From assembly GCA_002794785.1 (NCBI GenBank), contig NBBA01000009.1, forward strand, positions 682,001-746,000: DNA of 64,000 bases. The letters are read 5' to 3'. Shown piece by piece: positions 1 through 12,370 of this stretch. The notes under the pieces were generated by a model. The model worked only from the letters and a program-made list of their open reading frames with translations. It had not been told where the DNA came from and did not search any database. The translations under genes were made by a program, and so were the position numbers. Numbering within the stretch: the first letter of the stretch is position 1; each line of letters begins with the position of its first letter. This DNA comes from Coniferiporia sulphurascens (Eukaryota; Basidiomycota; Agaricomycetes; Hymenochaetales; Hymenochaetaceae).

Positions 1-998
1 TCCTGCGTCTAATTGTTAAAGGTACGGTTAAGCTTTGTCAGTCTTGTCAAGAAACTAAAAGAGACACACAGCAATTTCTTTGTCTTTCAACATCATTGTC
101 AGATGTCGGACAACCCAACCGCCCAATCGACCTGGAGAATTCGCGTCTACAAGTGCGGAGACCTCCCATCCTCTTTTCCCTCTACTCTCCTTTGTCCGCT
201 CCTCCAGGGAGAGCCAGTCTGTGACAGCGGTGCGGTGCTTTTGCACACGCACGGCAAATGCTAGTACCTGAGCTGTATAAATTCGAACGGTGGGGATTGA
301 GCTTTCGAGCAAGGGCAAGTATACGTCCAGTGCATGCATCTGCGTCAATAAGTGAAATAGGCGACATAAGAAGGAATGGGCGAGGAAGCATGAGGGCACT
401 TGCCTGAAACATGCAATCCAAAGTGGATCGTGCCTCACCCTTGAGGTCCGGACATTCTTCACCTAAACCCCATAGTGACGGACCGGTACAATCTGCGATT
501 GCTACGCATAGCGCTCTGAACGATCGTACAATGGGGATCTTTAGTGAGTCGGGAGCATTGGGGGACAGACCCGCTAAAGCGCCGAGTATCGCACCAGGCG
601 CACCCGCATCGAGGAGGCCGCGGAGGACAGCACGAGGGCCTGCAGGTCTAGGCATGTCAGTGAACGGGATAAGCTATAAGGCGAGAAAGCATCGCCGTCT
701 CACCATTTGCCAGCGTGGTAATTACATTCGCCGCCTCGATGCGGATGAGTCGGGCGGTCTCTTCAGAGCAGCTCGAATGCGCAGCGGGCGGGTTCACTTC
801 CGTGTCCAAGTTTACATAGTTGGCTACACTGAAAACGGGTATTTATGCTTGCTGGTTGAATTGTGCGGGAACGAAAAGGGCGTACGAGGTGAGTAGATGA
901 CCTTGAGGACCCCATGAGCGTTGAAATTCGAATTTGGCGACAGGGTCGCCAATGAGCGTGTTCTTTGCATTCTTCAGGTAATGTAGAACCCCAATCAT
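1..998 (-). CDS. Armadillo-repeat protein, possibly ARMC8/Vid28 (GID5)-like, 3' partial
   Basis: Runs off the left edge, so the C-terminus is missing. Exons I can join in frame: up to about 998..886, 828..704, 639..404, 339..about 30. The 885..829 and 703..640 introns are GT-AG; the 403..340 intron starts GCAAGT, a GC-AG intron. The product is helical, with segments such as IRIEAANVITTLANG, AVLRGLLDAGAPGAILGALAG and YLPLLESSIPTVRIYTAQVL that look like armadillo repeats. The N-terminal LKN..LIGDPVAK motif resembles the start of ARMC8/Vid28, a scaffold of the GID/CTLH ubiquitin ligase; that identity is an inference from memory. The start is uncertain: ATG at 998 is in frame, but an upstream exon ending before the CTTCAG at about 1004 is possible. 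It is transcribed away from the dephospho-CoA kinase gene. Confidence 0.5.
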
Positions 999-1173
999 TA
1001 TCCAGCTGAAGAAACAGTCGAAGAAGAGACGTTGTCGCGAAGGGAAGAGCGTTCCACTGAGCACTGCGGCCGTCGGCCGTGACGCGTGTATGCTCGTTGC
1101 GGACACGCTCACTTGGGAAATGCCTCTCTCATCGTCGACCACATCAAGGCGAGTCCGACTCTGCTAGATAGCT

Positions 1174-2011
1174 ATGCTAGGTGCGCTCGTCTTCCCGCTC
1201 CCGACGATGTTGCTTATATTGTCGCCTTTAAAGTGGTCGGGCTTACCGGTGGGATTGCGACGGGCAAGTCAACGGTCTCGTCGTTGCTCAAGTCTCATTC
1301 GGTCCCGGTTGTGGACGCAGATGTTATCGCTCGTGAGGTCGTCCTCCCGGGCACACCGGCACACTCTAAGATAGTCTCGTACTTTGGGACAGACGTTCTT
1401 CTTCCTGATGGCAACCTCGATAGACCAAAGCTGGGCGCCGTTATCTTTAATGACGAACAGAAACGAAGAAAGCTGAATTCAATTGTTCATCCTGCCGTTC
1501 GCAGGGCTATGCTATGGCAAGTTGTAAAGAAATGGTTTAAGGGAGATAGATACTGCATCATGGATATCCCCTTGTTAATTGAGACTGGCTTGTATAAATG
1601 GGTCGGCAAAGTCGTGGTGGTGAGCTGGTGCGTCACTCGCTGGTCCTCTGAATCCGTCGATTGTACCTGACCTTTGTTTTAAGTCCGGAGGACTTGCAGC
1701 TCCATCGCCTCATGGGCCGTGATCAGTCGACGAGGGAGGCTGCGATGTCGCGCATAAAGTCACAGATACCGATATCTGTGAAAACCAGGTATGCGGATAC
1801 CGTGGTTAGCAATGCTGGGGCACTGGAGGAGCTGGATAACCAGGTCAAGGATCTTGTGCTAAATCTCGAGAGGGAGACAAGGTGGACTTGGGCCGCCGAA
1901 TGGATTATACCGCCCCTGGGGCTGTTAACTGCGGCGTTGACGGTGTTGGTCAGGACTGCAAGGCGCAGCGTGTCCGAGGGCTTAAATATATACAGTGTGA
2001 AGAATGAATGA
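1174..2011 (+). CDS. CAB5: Dephospho-CoA kinase (CoaE/Cab5)
   Basis: Last step of coenzyme A synthesis: ATP-dependent phosphorylation of the 3'-hydroxyl of dephospho-CoA. Exons 1174..1180, 1234..1627, 1684..2011 (242 aa). The first exon is only 7 nt; splicing it gives the expected N-terminus MLVVGLTGGIATGKSTVS with a Walker A P-loop, which is why I chose this start. Further family marks are VDADVIAREVV, the LDRPKLGAVIF region, IVHPAVRR, MDIPLLIETG, and the late RLMGRDQSTREAA motif. About 20 hydrophobic residues near the C-terminus (WIIPPLGLLTAALTVLV) could anchor it to a membrane, as known for fungal Cab5 on ER or lipid droplets. It is divergent from the armadillo gene and only 98 bp upstream of the HSF start codon. 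Confidence 0.93.
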
Positions 2012-2109
2012 TCAAATTTATTTCATATTTTTTGACAATATGAGATAAGTAGAGGTTTTGTGTGAGGCACAGCAGTTGTCGGTTAGGTACCGTCAATGCC
2101 GGAGACGAC

Positions 2110-4474
2110 ATGGCCGAAAACGGCTATGCATACGTGACCTTTCCTAGGAATCCTACCAAGGGCGCGCTCTCCCCGACCACCATGTCCTCCGACAATCAGG
2201 TCGCGCTTTCGCGCATGACTCGGGCAACGCCAGGCGCGTTGAGCAAGGCTACCAGACAGGCTGTCCCTCCCTTTCTCCAAAAACTATATGAGTATGTCTT
2301 CAGGTCAGAATGCCCTCTCTCTTCCGTCTGATCCTAGGTTTTAGAATGGTCAGCGACTCTGCAACAGACAGTCTTATTCGTTGGTCGGACAGTGGTGACT
2401 CGTTTTTCGGTGAGCGTTACATGCCCCAGCTCGCATGCATGCTCAGTCTAATCTAATGTTCAGTCCTCGACCACGAACGTGTCGCCCATGATGTCCTGCC
2501 GCGCTGGTTTAAACACAGTAACTTCGCATCTTTCGTCAGACAGCTGAATATGTACGGATTCCACAAGATCCCTCACCTTCAACAGGGTGTGCTCAAGTCC
2601 GAGACCGAAACCGAAATATGGAACTTCGAACACCAGAACTTTCATAGGGGTCAACCGGACTTACTCTGCCTCATTACTCGTAAAAAACAAGCGCCGGAGC
2701 GCCAGGCAGAAGAGACTCCTTCAGGAGACAAAGATGGTGCAGGCGGGTTTGCCCCGGCGGGGCTCAGCGCAGGCTCACTTGTGGACATCAATTCTATTAT
2801 CAACGGTATATCAGCAATCAAGCGTCACCAAGCAACTATTTCTGCTGATCTTAATGACCTTAAATCGTCGAATCAGCACTTATGGCAAGAGGCACTTGAC
2901 GCACGCGAGAGACACAAAAAACAACAGGACACAATCAATCGTATCCTAAAGTTCCTCGCAGGAGTTTTTGGGAACTCTGCTGCACCTCGTAAAGGTTCAC
3001 CCTCGGATGGGTCTCCTCCAGCCATTCCAAGGAAAAGGCAACGACTGATGATCGAGGGGGCTCAGCAGTCACTCAAGCAAGGAGCCTTGGAGCCCCTTGA
3101 TGATGACGAAGAATTGTCAGTGGAGGCGCCGGACGACCGTAAAGTACCAACAGGTAAGTCGGTTGAGGCAGTGTCCATACAGTGATTGAGTATTGTGCCA
3201 CAGACCGTATTGTTGAAGTGTCACCTTCGCCATTAACGCACAAAAATATCGGGTTTCCGGCCGTTTCGGAGGCACAAGTCTCACCGACATCGTTGCCAAC
3301 TCAGCCCTCGGACCTCACTGATGTAGTTATGAATGGGAATTTTGCGGCTCAGTCACCCTTCGTCCCCTTTGCAAGTACTGCAACGAGTTCGGATCCCACA
3401 GTGTTTGGCTCGCCTTTTTCCCACGCTGAGGACAAAGGTACAGCTAACGCATTAACGTCCACGTCGCAAGGAGGGGCGAATCAGGAAGTGTTACAGGCTA
3501 TTGCAAATTCTCCAGGACAACTACAGCGTTTGCTGCAGCTTCTGAACTTTCAACAACAGAATGTACCCATGCCCCCACCTCTCGATTTGAACGCCGACGT
3601 AAATCATTCGACAGAAGAGTTCGCTGAATCCCATCCCCTGTCTCACCAACAAGTACATACCACGCCACTTACAGTGTCCGACAACTTCAGCCTTATCGAA
3701 CCAGATCAACAGACGCTCTCGCTCCTCCAAGCGGATGAACTGTCCCCTATGTCTTTTGAACCATTGCTTACGACTGAGAACCAGCTTCAGAAAACGCATA
3801 GAGATGCGGCAGCTATATCAGAAGACATCGATGCGATCCAGACGAGCCTCGATTCACTCATTAACAATCTCGGCTTTGATCCTTCTCAAATCACAAGAAT
3901 CCATGATTCGGAGCTTCGTGCGCGACCTGATGTGCAATCCGGTGTGCATAATGACAGTAGCTCACTATACGCGGGCGCGTCAACCGAGGACAACACTGAT
4001 CCTGCTCAACACCCGCCAACATTTACCCCCTCTGGTCCCAGTGCCTTTACTCCCGAGTCTTTGACTTCATTGAATTCTGACGGTACTCTGAACACGGACG
4101 ACGTGCCGTTTCAGGGCACAATACCCGAGTTCGACTTCAACGCTTTTATAAACGAACTTACCCGGCAGCAAAATGGTGGGGACGTTAGTGTATCTGGGTT
4201 TGGGGATTTCAGCACCGATGGGCTAGACCCCTTTATGAAGGCAGGCACCGATGTATCAACCTCTCCACACCTCAGTGCGTTTGTGGACGAAGTTGCCTCT
4301 CAATCAGATGCATCTTCACCTTCTGTGACTCGGGCGACTATCGTCGATGATCCCGCCCTCCCTATTATACCTGACACACCGGAAGACCCTTCGAAAAAGG
4401 CCCGCAAGAGGAAATCTGACACTGGTCAGATGGTCAGTGAACGGCTTCAAGTGAAGGCCAAGCGGAAACGTTAA
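2110..4474 (+). CDS. HSF1: Heat shock transcription factor (HSF-type)
   Basis: Nuclear activator binding nGAAn repeats. Exons 2110..2291, 2345..2409, 2464..3153, 3204..4474 (735 aa). The winged-helix DNA-binding domain (about residues 50-160) is spliced from three exons and carries [40 protein letters not shown] and MYGFHKI. A coiled-coil trimerisation region follows (about 195-265, with regular hydrophobic heptads from [14 protein letters not shown] onward). The rest is Ser/Thr/Gln/Asp-rich and probably an activation region, ending in a basic cluster ([15 protein letters not shown]) that could be a nuclear signal. The ATG at 2110 is the first in frame; 2182 is an alternative. Whether this is the essential Hsf1 or a paralogue cannot be told from one copy. 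Confidence 0.93.
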
Positions 4475-4729
4475 TATTGTGTACTTATGAGATTTCTTAA
4501 GATGATGTACGATTGAGTTTGTATAATATAGAATTTATTATTGTATCCCTAACCTTCCAAAAAGCCCTGGCTGGTAGATATAAATAACTAATGATTTAGG
4601 AAGACAAGAGAATGTGGGGCGGTTCACGACGTTAATTTATACAGGAAACCGAAGAAAAAGCAAAAAGATGAAAATGAGTGTGAAGTTTGCGATAAGAAGC
4701 GACGCGGGAAATTAAGGAATGTGACCGGC

Positions 4730-7700
4730 TTAGTGGGAAACTGGGACCTTAGGAGGCAAAGGGGGACGTGAAGACGGTGTGTTTGTCCTGCTAGTATTAC
4801 CTGAGTCAATGTTGATCCCGATATCGAGAGGAGAAAAGGGACGGAAGGATAGCCCAAAGTCCATGCGTGATTCGTCGACACTTAAATTCAGACGAGGAGC
4901 AGTAGATAATTCAGTAAGAGTTCCCGAGAAGGCATGATCTTCCGCCTGCGTACGAGCGTCCTCTTCCTTCGTTTCCCGGATATACTCGGCAGGAGGGCGT
5001 GGCGCTAGAGGAGGTGGGGGTGGGGGTGAAGGGACAGACTCTAGTACGGGACTGCTATGGTTCGCGTAGGACATGGACGGTGTACGCGTGGGTGCGACGC
5101 TATTGTGACTCACGTGGGACACAGATGGCGGCCGTGCAAAGTCGTGGCCGTAAGCTAACGCTGGACGAAGGGGTTCAGCTGTGCTAATTATGCCGTTATC
5201 CCCGTTGCTTGCCGTCAATGCCGCAGCATCCTCAGCCTCGAGTCTTGCACGAAGTCTTGCCTTCTCTTCGGCCGCTGTCAGAGGCTTCGAAGCAGAAAAA
5301 TCGCTGGGAGGCAGAGGCTGCGACCTTGACGGTGGTGGCCCACCGTACATTGGGGGGTTCCCTCGACTCCCTGACGCGCGCGGAGGAGGCGAAGGTGGGG
5401 CGGCAGCAGCAATGCTAGCTGCGGCATCTTCAGCCTCGTACTTCAGCCGCAGACGCTCCTTCTCCGAAAGAGCAGAATTACCAACAGAATACGACGCAAC
5501 GGGAGGAGGACTGGGAGGGGCTATGGAAGGCAAGAAGCTTCCTCCTTGATTGTCATTGTTTAATAATCCGTAATCTGAGCCACTAGCCGCTCGCATATTC
5601 GTCTGGACTGGTGAAGGACCAGAGGGGTATAATGCGTCATACGCAATAGGTTCTTCAGGCGGTGCGGAGGACGATGACGCTTGTTCATAACCAGTCACAT
5701 TCTGGGCGCGATCGACCGCTTGTTTGGCTTCATAATATCGCAAAGCAGCTTTCTCCTCCTCTGCCGTAGGGTATCGGCCGCGAACCATATTAGGAGGTGC
5801 ATTTGACCTGGAAACGGGAGAAGATAGTGCATTTGTCACTGATTGAGGAACAGACGCCTGTGCGGATGGATTTCTACTCATAGTCGCCATCGCATGCTGA
5901 TAGATCTGAGCCCCGGCGGATTTCGGCTCCGCGTTCTGAGACGGTCTAGTTGGATACTGCGCGAAAGTGTCGGAAAAGCCGCCGGAGCCTGCACTTGATG
6001 GCTGCCTCTCGTGGAATTGAGTTTTAGTCGCGGGTGGAGATCCACCGGAGACACTCGATCCCCCGGAAACCCCAGCTATAGATCCTTGCATTTGCGCTCT
6101 GCGCGCAGCATTTTGCGCTTCGTTAAACAAACGAAGCTTCTCTTCCTCGGCCGTAGGCCATGCTGTTGCAAGATTGTTTTTCGGGGCAGGGGCGGGAGCT
6201 GGAATAGGCATGGTCGGACCATTCGACCTCAAGGTTTCTAGGTCTGCGCGATGGGCGTCCGAAGGCTAAATAACAAGTCAAAATCGAGTCTATACCACAG
6301 AACGGGTGAAACTGACCATAGGGGAGCTGTAATTGCCAATGATAGCCTGTGTTTTTTGTGCTTGTTGCCTTGCACTATCAAAAAGCCTTTGTTTTTCTTC
6401 CTCCGCCGTCGGCCAAACAGCTCGTCCCTGGAGAGACGTGTTTGTTGGCTCAGGTCGTGTTGACGTTACGACACTAGGTTTGGTATTGGACGAGGAACCC
6501 CCTGGGGAGTCACCGAGAGCATTCTGCAACAGCTTCTTCTCTTCGAAGGCAGATAAGAACTTCTTCGGCGGGGAACGTTGAACCGGATGAGGAAATTCGG
6601 GCTCGACATCCATTTCGGCATTAGTTAAGGTAAGCCGACGGGGTGGGTTTGTGGCCGCGTACGGACGTCGAGGTGTTTCCTCGCCAAAATCATCCGTTGA
6701 CGCTGCGGAGCTGGTAGGACGAGTAACCTGAGGTCCGCCTTCAGTTACGGAGAATCCGAATTCATCATATCCTCTCCTGGCCACAGAACCGTTGACACTG
6801 TTGTTGACCTGCGCCGTCCCAGAGTGCTGAGCCACGCGTTCATTGATCTTGTGGGGGTGCACCTGGAAAGGCCCCGATCGACCAGGGATTGTACTGTAGT
6901 TTGACGACTGGTTTGTTATAGTTTGGGAAGAAGGCGTGGGGCGAACTACTCCTATCGTGCTTGCAATAGGGCGCTGAGAAGCAGTTATGGGTGCAATCAA
7001 AGACAAGTTAGGAGAGTGACCGATGCGTCTAGAAATAGCGATCAGAACGGGAATCACGATCGAAACGTTGTCCTACCTGACTGCCTCGATTGACATGTTC
7101 CTACGGCAATGTTGAGTTCAGTTTACTCTGTCGTTGCAGTTTGGATGCTTACCGTGGCCAGTTTGATACCGTAACGGGTAGCTCCATAAGTAAGGGCTTT
7201 CCTGTAGCTAGGACTGCCTTGACATTGATGCTGTACGCGATATCAATATGCCGGGCAGAGCTGACGGTGGTTGTCGTGTGAGTCTGAGGAATGAAACATC
7301 CTAGCTCAGCCCTGTGCTGCTGGCCTTGGTAAACCGTCATGTTCACGGGAACCTTTTGTTCACCAATTGGTGTAACGTGAACTTGGGGTGCACCCTTCTT
7401 TCCAGATACATGAGGACCAGCTCTGAAGATGACTGTCTCTTTCAGCAGAAACTCGAAGGCGCGAAGAGCCGCCGTCGAAATCCCGTCGTTTTTAAAGGTT
7501 GCAAGGACCTTTACCCTGTCACCGGGTCCGTAGCAAGTATGCGTGCGATCAACTGTAAGAATGAGGAGCTCGTCCACAACATGTCGACTTTCTGGCTGAG
7601 CATAAACTGGCCACGTGGAGTGCAATTCGTGCTTGTCAATGACAATCGGGTGACTCGTCGATAGAATAGGGTCCACTTTCTTGAAGAAAAATCCCCTGGT

Positions 7701-8407
7701 TCGAATGATAAGCATAGGCATCACAAGTCCTGGAACGTAAAAGGACGAACTCACTTTTTACCCTTCGTACACAATGTAGCATTCAGCTCGTACTTTATTC
7801 CCGCTGCACACACACGGAGATGAGTCGGAGACACGTGTAAAGTTGCGTCAGTCACATACCGCCCTTCTCAAGAGCAATACTGGGAGGTATCGACTCCGGA
7901 ATCCTTATGGAAAACGGGAAATCTTGCTGTTTCATAGAATCAGCCAGTCAGCGTCGGTGACGAAATATATCCCGGCGACTACTCACGGTGTGCAGCATAC
8001 TCCAGTCTCCTTCCGCTTCCCAAACCTTCACTGGACTCTGACCTACGAAGTCGTAGAACGTACTGGCTTGTCCGCCACCAGGCAGAGTTTCGACCTTCTT
8101 CAGTTCGACACGAACCCACTTCGCCTTGGTTCCCTGGACACCCAGACGCAATTCTAAGGTCTAAAACGAAGCAGCATGAGCTTTCCCCGCGATTGATGAG
8201 AAGAGCGAGCCTGTAAACACACCCCTCTGACCTCTGCGTGAGGTCGATCATGGCCTGCGGGGATCCCGGGATATCCTGCATTGCTAACCCGTTAATCTGC
8301 TTTTCAGAGGTATATATCACCCTTGGGGACGCGCCTACAACAAATTCAACGTTTGGAGGAGGCCGTAAGGTACTGCAGAGTCCAGACGCGTTTGTGAGAT
8401 GAATCAT
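4730..8407 (-). CDS. Alpha-arrestin (ART-type) with C-terminal TAEEEK repeats
   Basis: Predicted adaptor that brings ubiquitin ligase Rsp5/Nedd4 to plasma-membrane cargo. Exons 8407..8219, 8160..7987, 7926..7860, 7803..7755, 7695..7153, 7028..6317, 6265..4730 (1089 aa). The first 370 residues form arrestin N and C folds: PRVIYTSEKQINGLAMQDI, KAKWVRVELKKVETLPGGG, FYDFVGQSPVKVWEAEGDW, FPFSIRIPESIPPSI, then KGFFFKKVDPILSTSHPI. The remaining 700 residues are Pro/Ser-rich and low complexity, with six degenerate copies of a TAEEEKxRLxxxAxxA motif and one PPMY (PPxY, WW-binding) near 5350. The 8219/8160 junction uses a weak GTTTAC donor and is the least certain. Which transporter it serves cannot be told. 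It is convergent with HSF. Confidence 0.85.
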
Positions 8408-8740
8408 GGTGATGAGTACAACAGGGCTTCTCACAGCCTTGCCTGCGACATCTCGTGAGTGTGCAGGGCACCCGGTTGTCGTACCTAGCCAGAGAAACTG
8501 CGGTGTTCGTGCCAAACAAGAAAGGAGTGCAGGGAACTCAGTTAAAGCCCACCGCGTACTATTTGATTGGAATATGAGCGCGGACGCTCAAGCCTTTAGC
8601 GAAGCACACGTGCCTATTGGCTGTGGTACATCACAACGCCCGAAGTGACCAGGACATTATAAATCAAAGCACAAATAACTATGTATGTACAACAGGAACG
8701 AGTGCGACACTCAGAAACTCGAAAGTAACATATTACAGAA
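8408..8740. other. Intergenic 333 bp, no gene seen
   Basis: Lies between the start of the arrestin gene and the end of the SF3B2 gene, both on the minus strand. It should hold the arrestin promoter and the SF3B2 3' end. I see no conserved frame or RNA gene in it. Confidence 0.6.
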
Positions 8741-10858
8741 TCAGAATTTGAACTCTTTGCCCTTCTTCGTATCCCTGTCCATTTTCTGCTTCTTTTTAGC
8801 CATCTCCTTCGCTACCATGTCAGAGAAATCTTCCCTATTTGCTGCGCCTGGCACACCAGCACTACCTCTTGACTGAGCATCGTATCTTCGGCGGAGTTCA
8901 GACTCGGACATCCCTTCCAGTTCCGATGCATCGAGCGAGACATCCACCCCATTGGCTTTGCGCTATTGATGAAACGTTAAAACCGCGTCCGGGTGTTGTT
9001 AAAAGAAAAGGCCTACCTTCGTGCCCCGCTCATCACCCAGAATGGGCACGGATGAACCAGCTACAGCGCTAACATCGTATGCTCTCTCACTACCCATGAG
9101 ACCACGAACAGCAGTTTGCTTCTCAGGCACGACTTGGTACAGGGAACGAGGACCAGCATCCGCCGGCTCTGCCTGCGCCCGCCCAGTGTTTTTCCTAAGT
9201 TCCAGGAAGTCGGGTGTTTCCAACCCTCCAGCAACCGTTGAGACGACACTCGTCATGCCCGAAGGCGTCTCCATGCCCGAAGGCGTTTGCAAACCGTCTG
9301 TTGGTGTCGGCTCGGCCTCTTCATCCTCATCCTCTTCTTCTTCAGACTCGCTCTCCTCTTCCTCTTCTGTCGTGTGAGATGAGTATCGGTCGTCTAGTAG
9401 AAGACGGTAAACAACTTACCTTCTTCGGGCTCCAGCTCACCCCACACGTTCTTGTCAATAGGTTCACCAAGCTGCAAACCCGCGGATTAGGATGCACAAA
9501 ATAGGAGAACATATATCACATACCTGTGAGTCACTGGCTTTGGGAAGGACACCAAATACATCACCGTATAGAGGTCGATTATATTCGTCCAATGGTGGCT
9601 TTCCCCAGCCTCCGGGATGAAAACCCCACTGCGCACTGGTAGTATGTTAGACGAACGCTCTCGACGCTGGCAAGTCCATACACATACCCTTCAGGTATAG
9701 GTGCATTTAGACCAGGTATTCGCAGCGTTGGGTAACTCGGGGGAGGACCGAATCGTTGCATACTGATCAGCCAAGGCGGAGGAGCAAGAGGTGGAATGGA
9801 AAGGGCTTCGACAAGTTCAGGCGAGAGGTCTCCTGGCCGCTTTTCTTTTAAGGAAGTCTCAAACTCCTTTCCCTCGTAATACCTGTCGTAAAGTTATTAG
9901 TCACGACCCCTCCTTCGAAATGTAGACCTCGCACATTTCGCCGAAGCCTGTCACAGGTGGCTTCGTCTGGAATTTGAAGAATGCATCATGCAGTTTCTGG
10001 TAGTCGATATCAATTTTCCCCATCTTTGGCTGTACTCGCTCCCTTGTTTTTGCTTTCAGCGACATGTTCGCTTCCTTCTCCTTCACCGCATCCCGCATAG
10101 TCGCAATACCCGTGTCTGCTATGTACGCAGGCAGTTGGAAAGGAGGCTTCTCTATACCTCTCTTTCCCTGTAAGTAATCACGTTTTGCACTCCAGTGTTG
10201 GGGGATTGGGACGCTGTTCCGATAACTCTTGAGGTGTAGGAGCAGACGCGGATCGGCTGCAGTCACGTCCGTCCATTCCACGACTTCGGGCTTTTTGACG
10301 AGCTGTTTGAGCTCTGCGACAGTTAAACGATTCATCTTGCGCTGCTTCTTTTTCGACAATGGCTTCTTCTCCTCTGCTTGCGAGTCGTCATCGGATGGCA
10401 TTTCATCGTCGGAATAGATGATCTCGCCTTTCGAAGGCTCTGTTGCTTTGGACTTTTGATATGATGACGTCGCGTTAAGCACAACATGCAGACGAAAGAC
10501 ATTGCACGCACTGATAATTCATCCGAAGGGAGCTGGAAACGAGCAAAGACGTCGGAGAATGCTTCAAGAGCAGGGTCTTTAGCCCCCAACGGCTCTAGGA
10601 CGTACTCAACATAATGCTCATTTTCTTCGTCCTCCGCTTTCACTCCTTCAGCGCCGGAAATGGCTGTCTCCTAACGAGTGTTATTTTAAATAAGTTCCAT
10701 GTCCAAGCAATGCCCGTGAAACACACCTTGGTATCGCCGTCGGTAGCCTTCTTCGCCTTCGCCTTTGCACGACGGAGTTGATTTTTCGACTTTATCTTCC
10801 CATTAGCTCTTGCGCCATTAATTCCATTCGCAACCTGAGCAGAGCCATTGTTCGCCAT
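8741..10858 (-). CDS. CUS1: Splicing factor 3b subunit 2 (SF3B2/SAP145, Cus1)
   Basis: Component of the U2 snRNP SF3b complex, which contacts the branch-site region and binds SF3B4. Exons 10858..10727, 10670..10512, 10452..9935, 9882..9688, 9635..9524, 9471..9420, 9366..9017, 8962..8741 (579 aa). It has a basic N-terminus, an acidic stretch (IIYSDDEMPSDDD), the DUF382 core (VVEWTDVTAADPRLLLHLKS, VPIPQHWSAKRDYLQGKRG) and the PSP domain (PPSYPTLRIPGLNAPIPEG then AQWGFHPGGWGKPP). After this come an acidic Glu run and METPSGM repeats, ending in a Lys-rich tail. All eight exons join in phase. The ATG at 10858 gives MANNG; no stop separates it from an upstream in-frame stretch, so a slightly longer start is possible. 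Confidence 0.93.
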
Positions 10859-11242
10859 TGCAAGTATAACCAATGACAAGCGCGGCAGAGGAATGATGGA
10901 ATGGCCGTTAGCTGCATTGGCTTTCACGAGGTGTCACGAATGATGTACGTGACAAAAATGGCACGGTCACGTCGCGATGCACCGAATCGGCCCCGTACGA
11001 GCTGCTCGCAAACCTCTTTTAAAATAAATAGAGCCGCTGTCCGGTCCTGAAACACACACTGCTACTAGCTACTAAGCATCGAATGATGTAGTACACCGCA
11101 CTGGTATAAAGCCCAAGCGCCCAAAATTAAGTAATAACTTTTTAAGCAGTCTGCTATCGGGTACGTCTTGTGCCAGTGTTCAAGTTAGGTTAAATGGTTT
11201 GGGTTATAGAACTACCTGAACTAAGTTCCATACCGATGCGCA
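10859..11242. other. Intergenic 384 bp, no gene seen
   Basis: Between the SF3B2 start and the end of the next minus-strand gene. It probably contains the SF3B2 promoter. No conserved reading frame or structured RNA is evident. Confidence 0.6.
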
Positions 11243-12135
11243 TTAAGGAACAAGTCGCCGTACAACGCTCTGTGGGAAAAGCCACAGAAGGGTCCATACG
11301 ATCCAGCTCAAGATTTCGTGCGGCCAATACGGAGTGATGTGCGTTGCATTGTGGCCAACGGAGCGGATAATGGAATCACATAATATTTCCGGGGATGGTG
11401 CGAAGATAGTACCTCCGGAAGCCCTTGCGATATCGTAGTAGTCCATGTACGTGACCTGAACTCCGTCATATCCAAGTGATTGTATTTCTCTGGACAACGC
11501 AGACGCGAATGACTATCATCGTGTTTAGTGTGAGTATTAATGTTGATATGGAAGATGCAGAGGCGTACTGCGAGGAACCTCGTATCATCCAGGTTCATCG
11601 ACGAGGAGCGAGAGCCCCGAGACTGTGTACTCGAGCTGGATACCAAAAGTAAAGCAGCTGGAGTATGACTGACAAGATTTGATAATATCGTTCTTTGTAT
11701 TTCAACGAATAGCGCGGAAGGATAGCAAATCTCATTTGAGACCGGGTTCAACCCTGTCCATACACCAGCGTCGACACAGCTAATGGCAACAGTAAAGTTT
11801 CGCGCCCGAATATCCTCGGATATTAATAGGAGTGTCTCCTCTGAACCGTTGGCATTCACAGTGAACCATGAATACTGACTATCTGGATAATGTTGCAAAG
11901 ACCCTTTTTGAGAGCTATCAATCGCCACGACCACGACATAAAAGCCGTACGAGAGCAGTTTATCGCACATGCTAAACAACGATGAATGAGCGTGCAATCA
12001 GCAGTAAGTAACTAGAACCAGCCTGACGGGCGTTACTCACGCTGCGCCGAGTGACTCGGAACGCGAGGCATATACGACCAGTGCGCTTGGGTTTTCACCA
12101 CGGTGGTAAGTACCGACAAATGAAGATTGCGACAT
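11243..12135 (-). CDS. SDR-like Rossmann protein with degenerate active site, C-terminal membrane segment
   Basis: Exons 12135..12041, 11971..11569, 11512..11243 (255 aa, normal SDR length). The N-terminus ALVVYASRSESLGAAMCDKL is laid out like an SDR beta1-loop-alpha1 but lacks the TGxxxGxG pattern, and I find no YxxxK catalytic pair; LVSSSSTQSRGS sits where the catalytic Ser strand would be. A hydrophobic C-terminal stretch (EILSWIVWTLLWLF) could be a membrane anchor. It may belong to a non-catalytic fungal SDR-like family (DUF1776 type); I am not certain. The start at 12135 is 235 bp from the divergent Rpn8 start, implying a shared promoter. Function unknown. Confidence 0.55.
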
Positions 12136-12370
12136 CCTTCACAGCATAGGGAGCGACAGTATCTTGTAGACGTGAAGCGCGATAGAGTGCCATCTTGCAA
12201 CTTACCACGGTGACGCCGGTCTCAGGCTCAGGAAGGGAAGATCATCTTGCTAATTACTGAATCTAGAAAGACCAAACACGAGCAAGCGACGCGCGTCTGG
12301 AGATTCGAACGCGTAATACGGGTACCAGTCTTTACTGGCTCTCCTGCTACTCGTCTCTGCTCTTCTAACA

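Noticed and set aside
411..896. Plus-strand frame of 161 codons
   Set aside because: It lies antisense to the armadillo-repeat exons, whose splice sites and repeat pattern are coherent; its own product has no pattern.
5181..5549. Plus-strand Ala/Ser/Gly-rich frame
   Set aside because: Antisense to the low-complexity arrestin tail; long open antisense frames are expected over Pro/Ala/Ser-rich coding sequence.
12290..12320. tRNA B-box-like GTTCGAATC on the minus strand
   Set aside because: The flanking bases do not form a T stem, and there is no A box or acceptor stem at the right distance.
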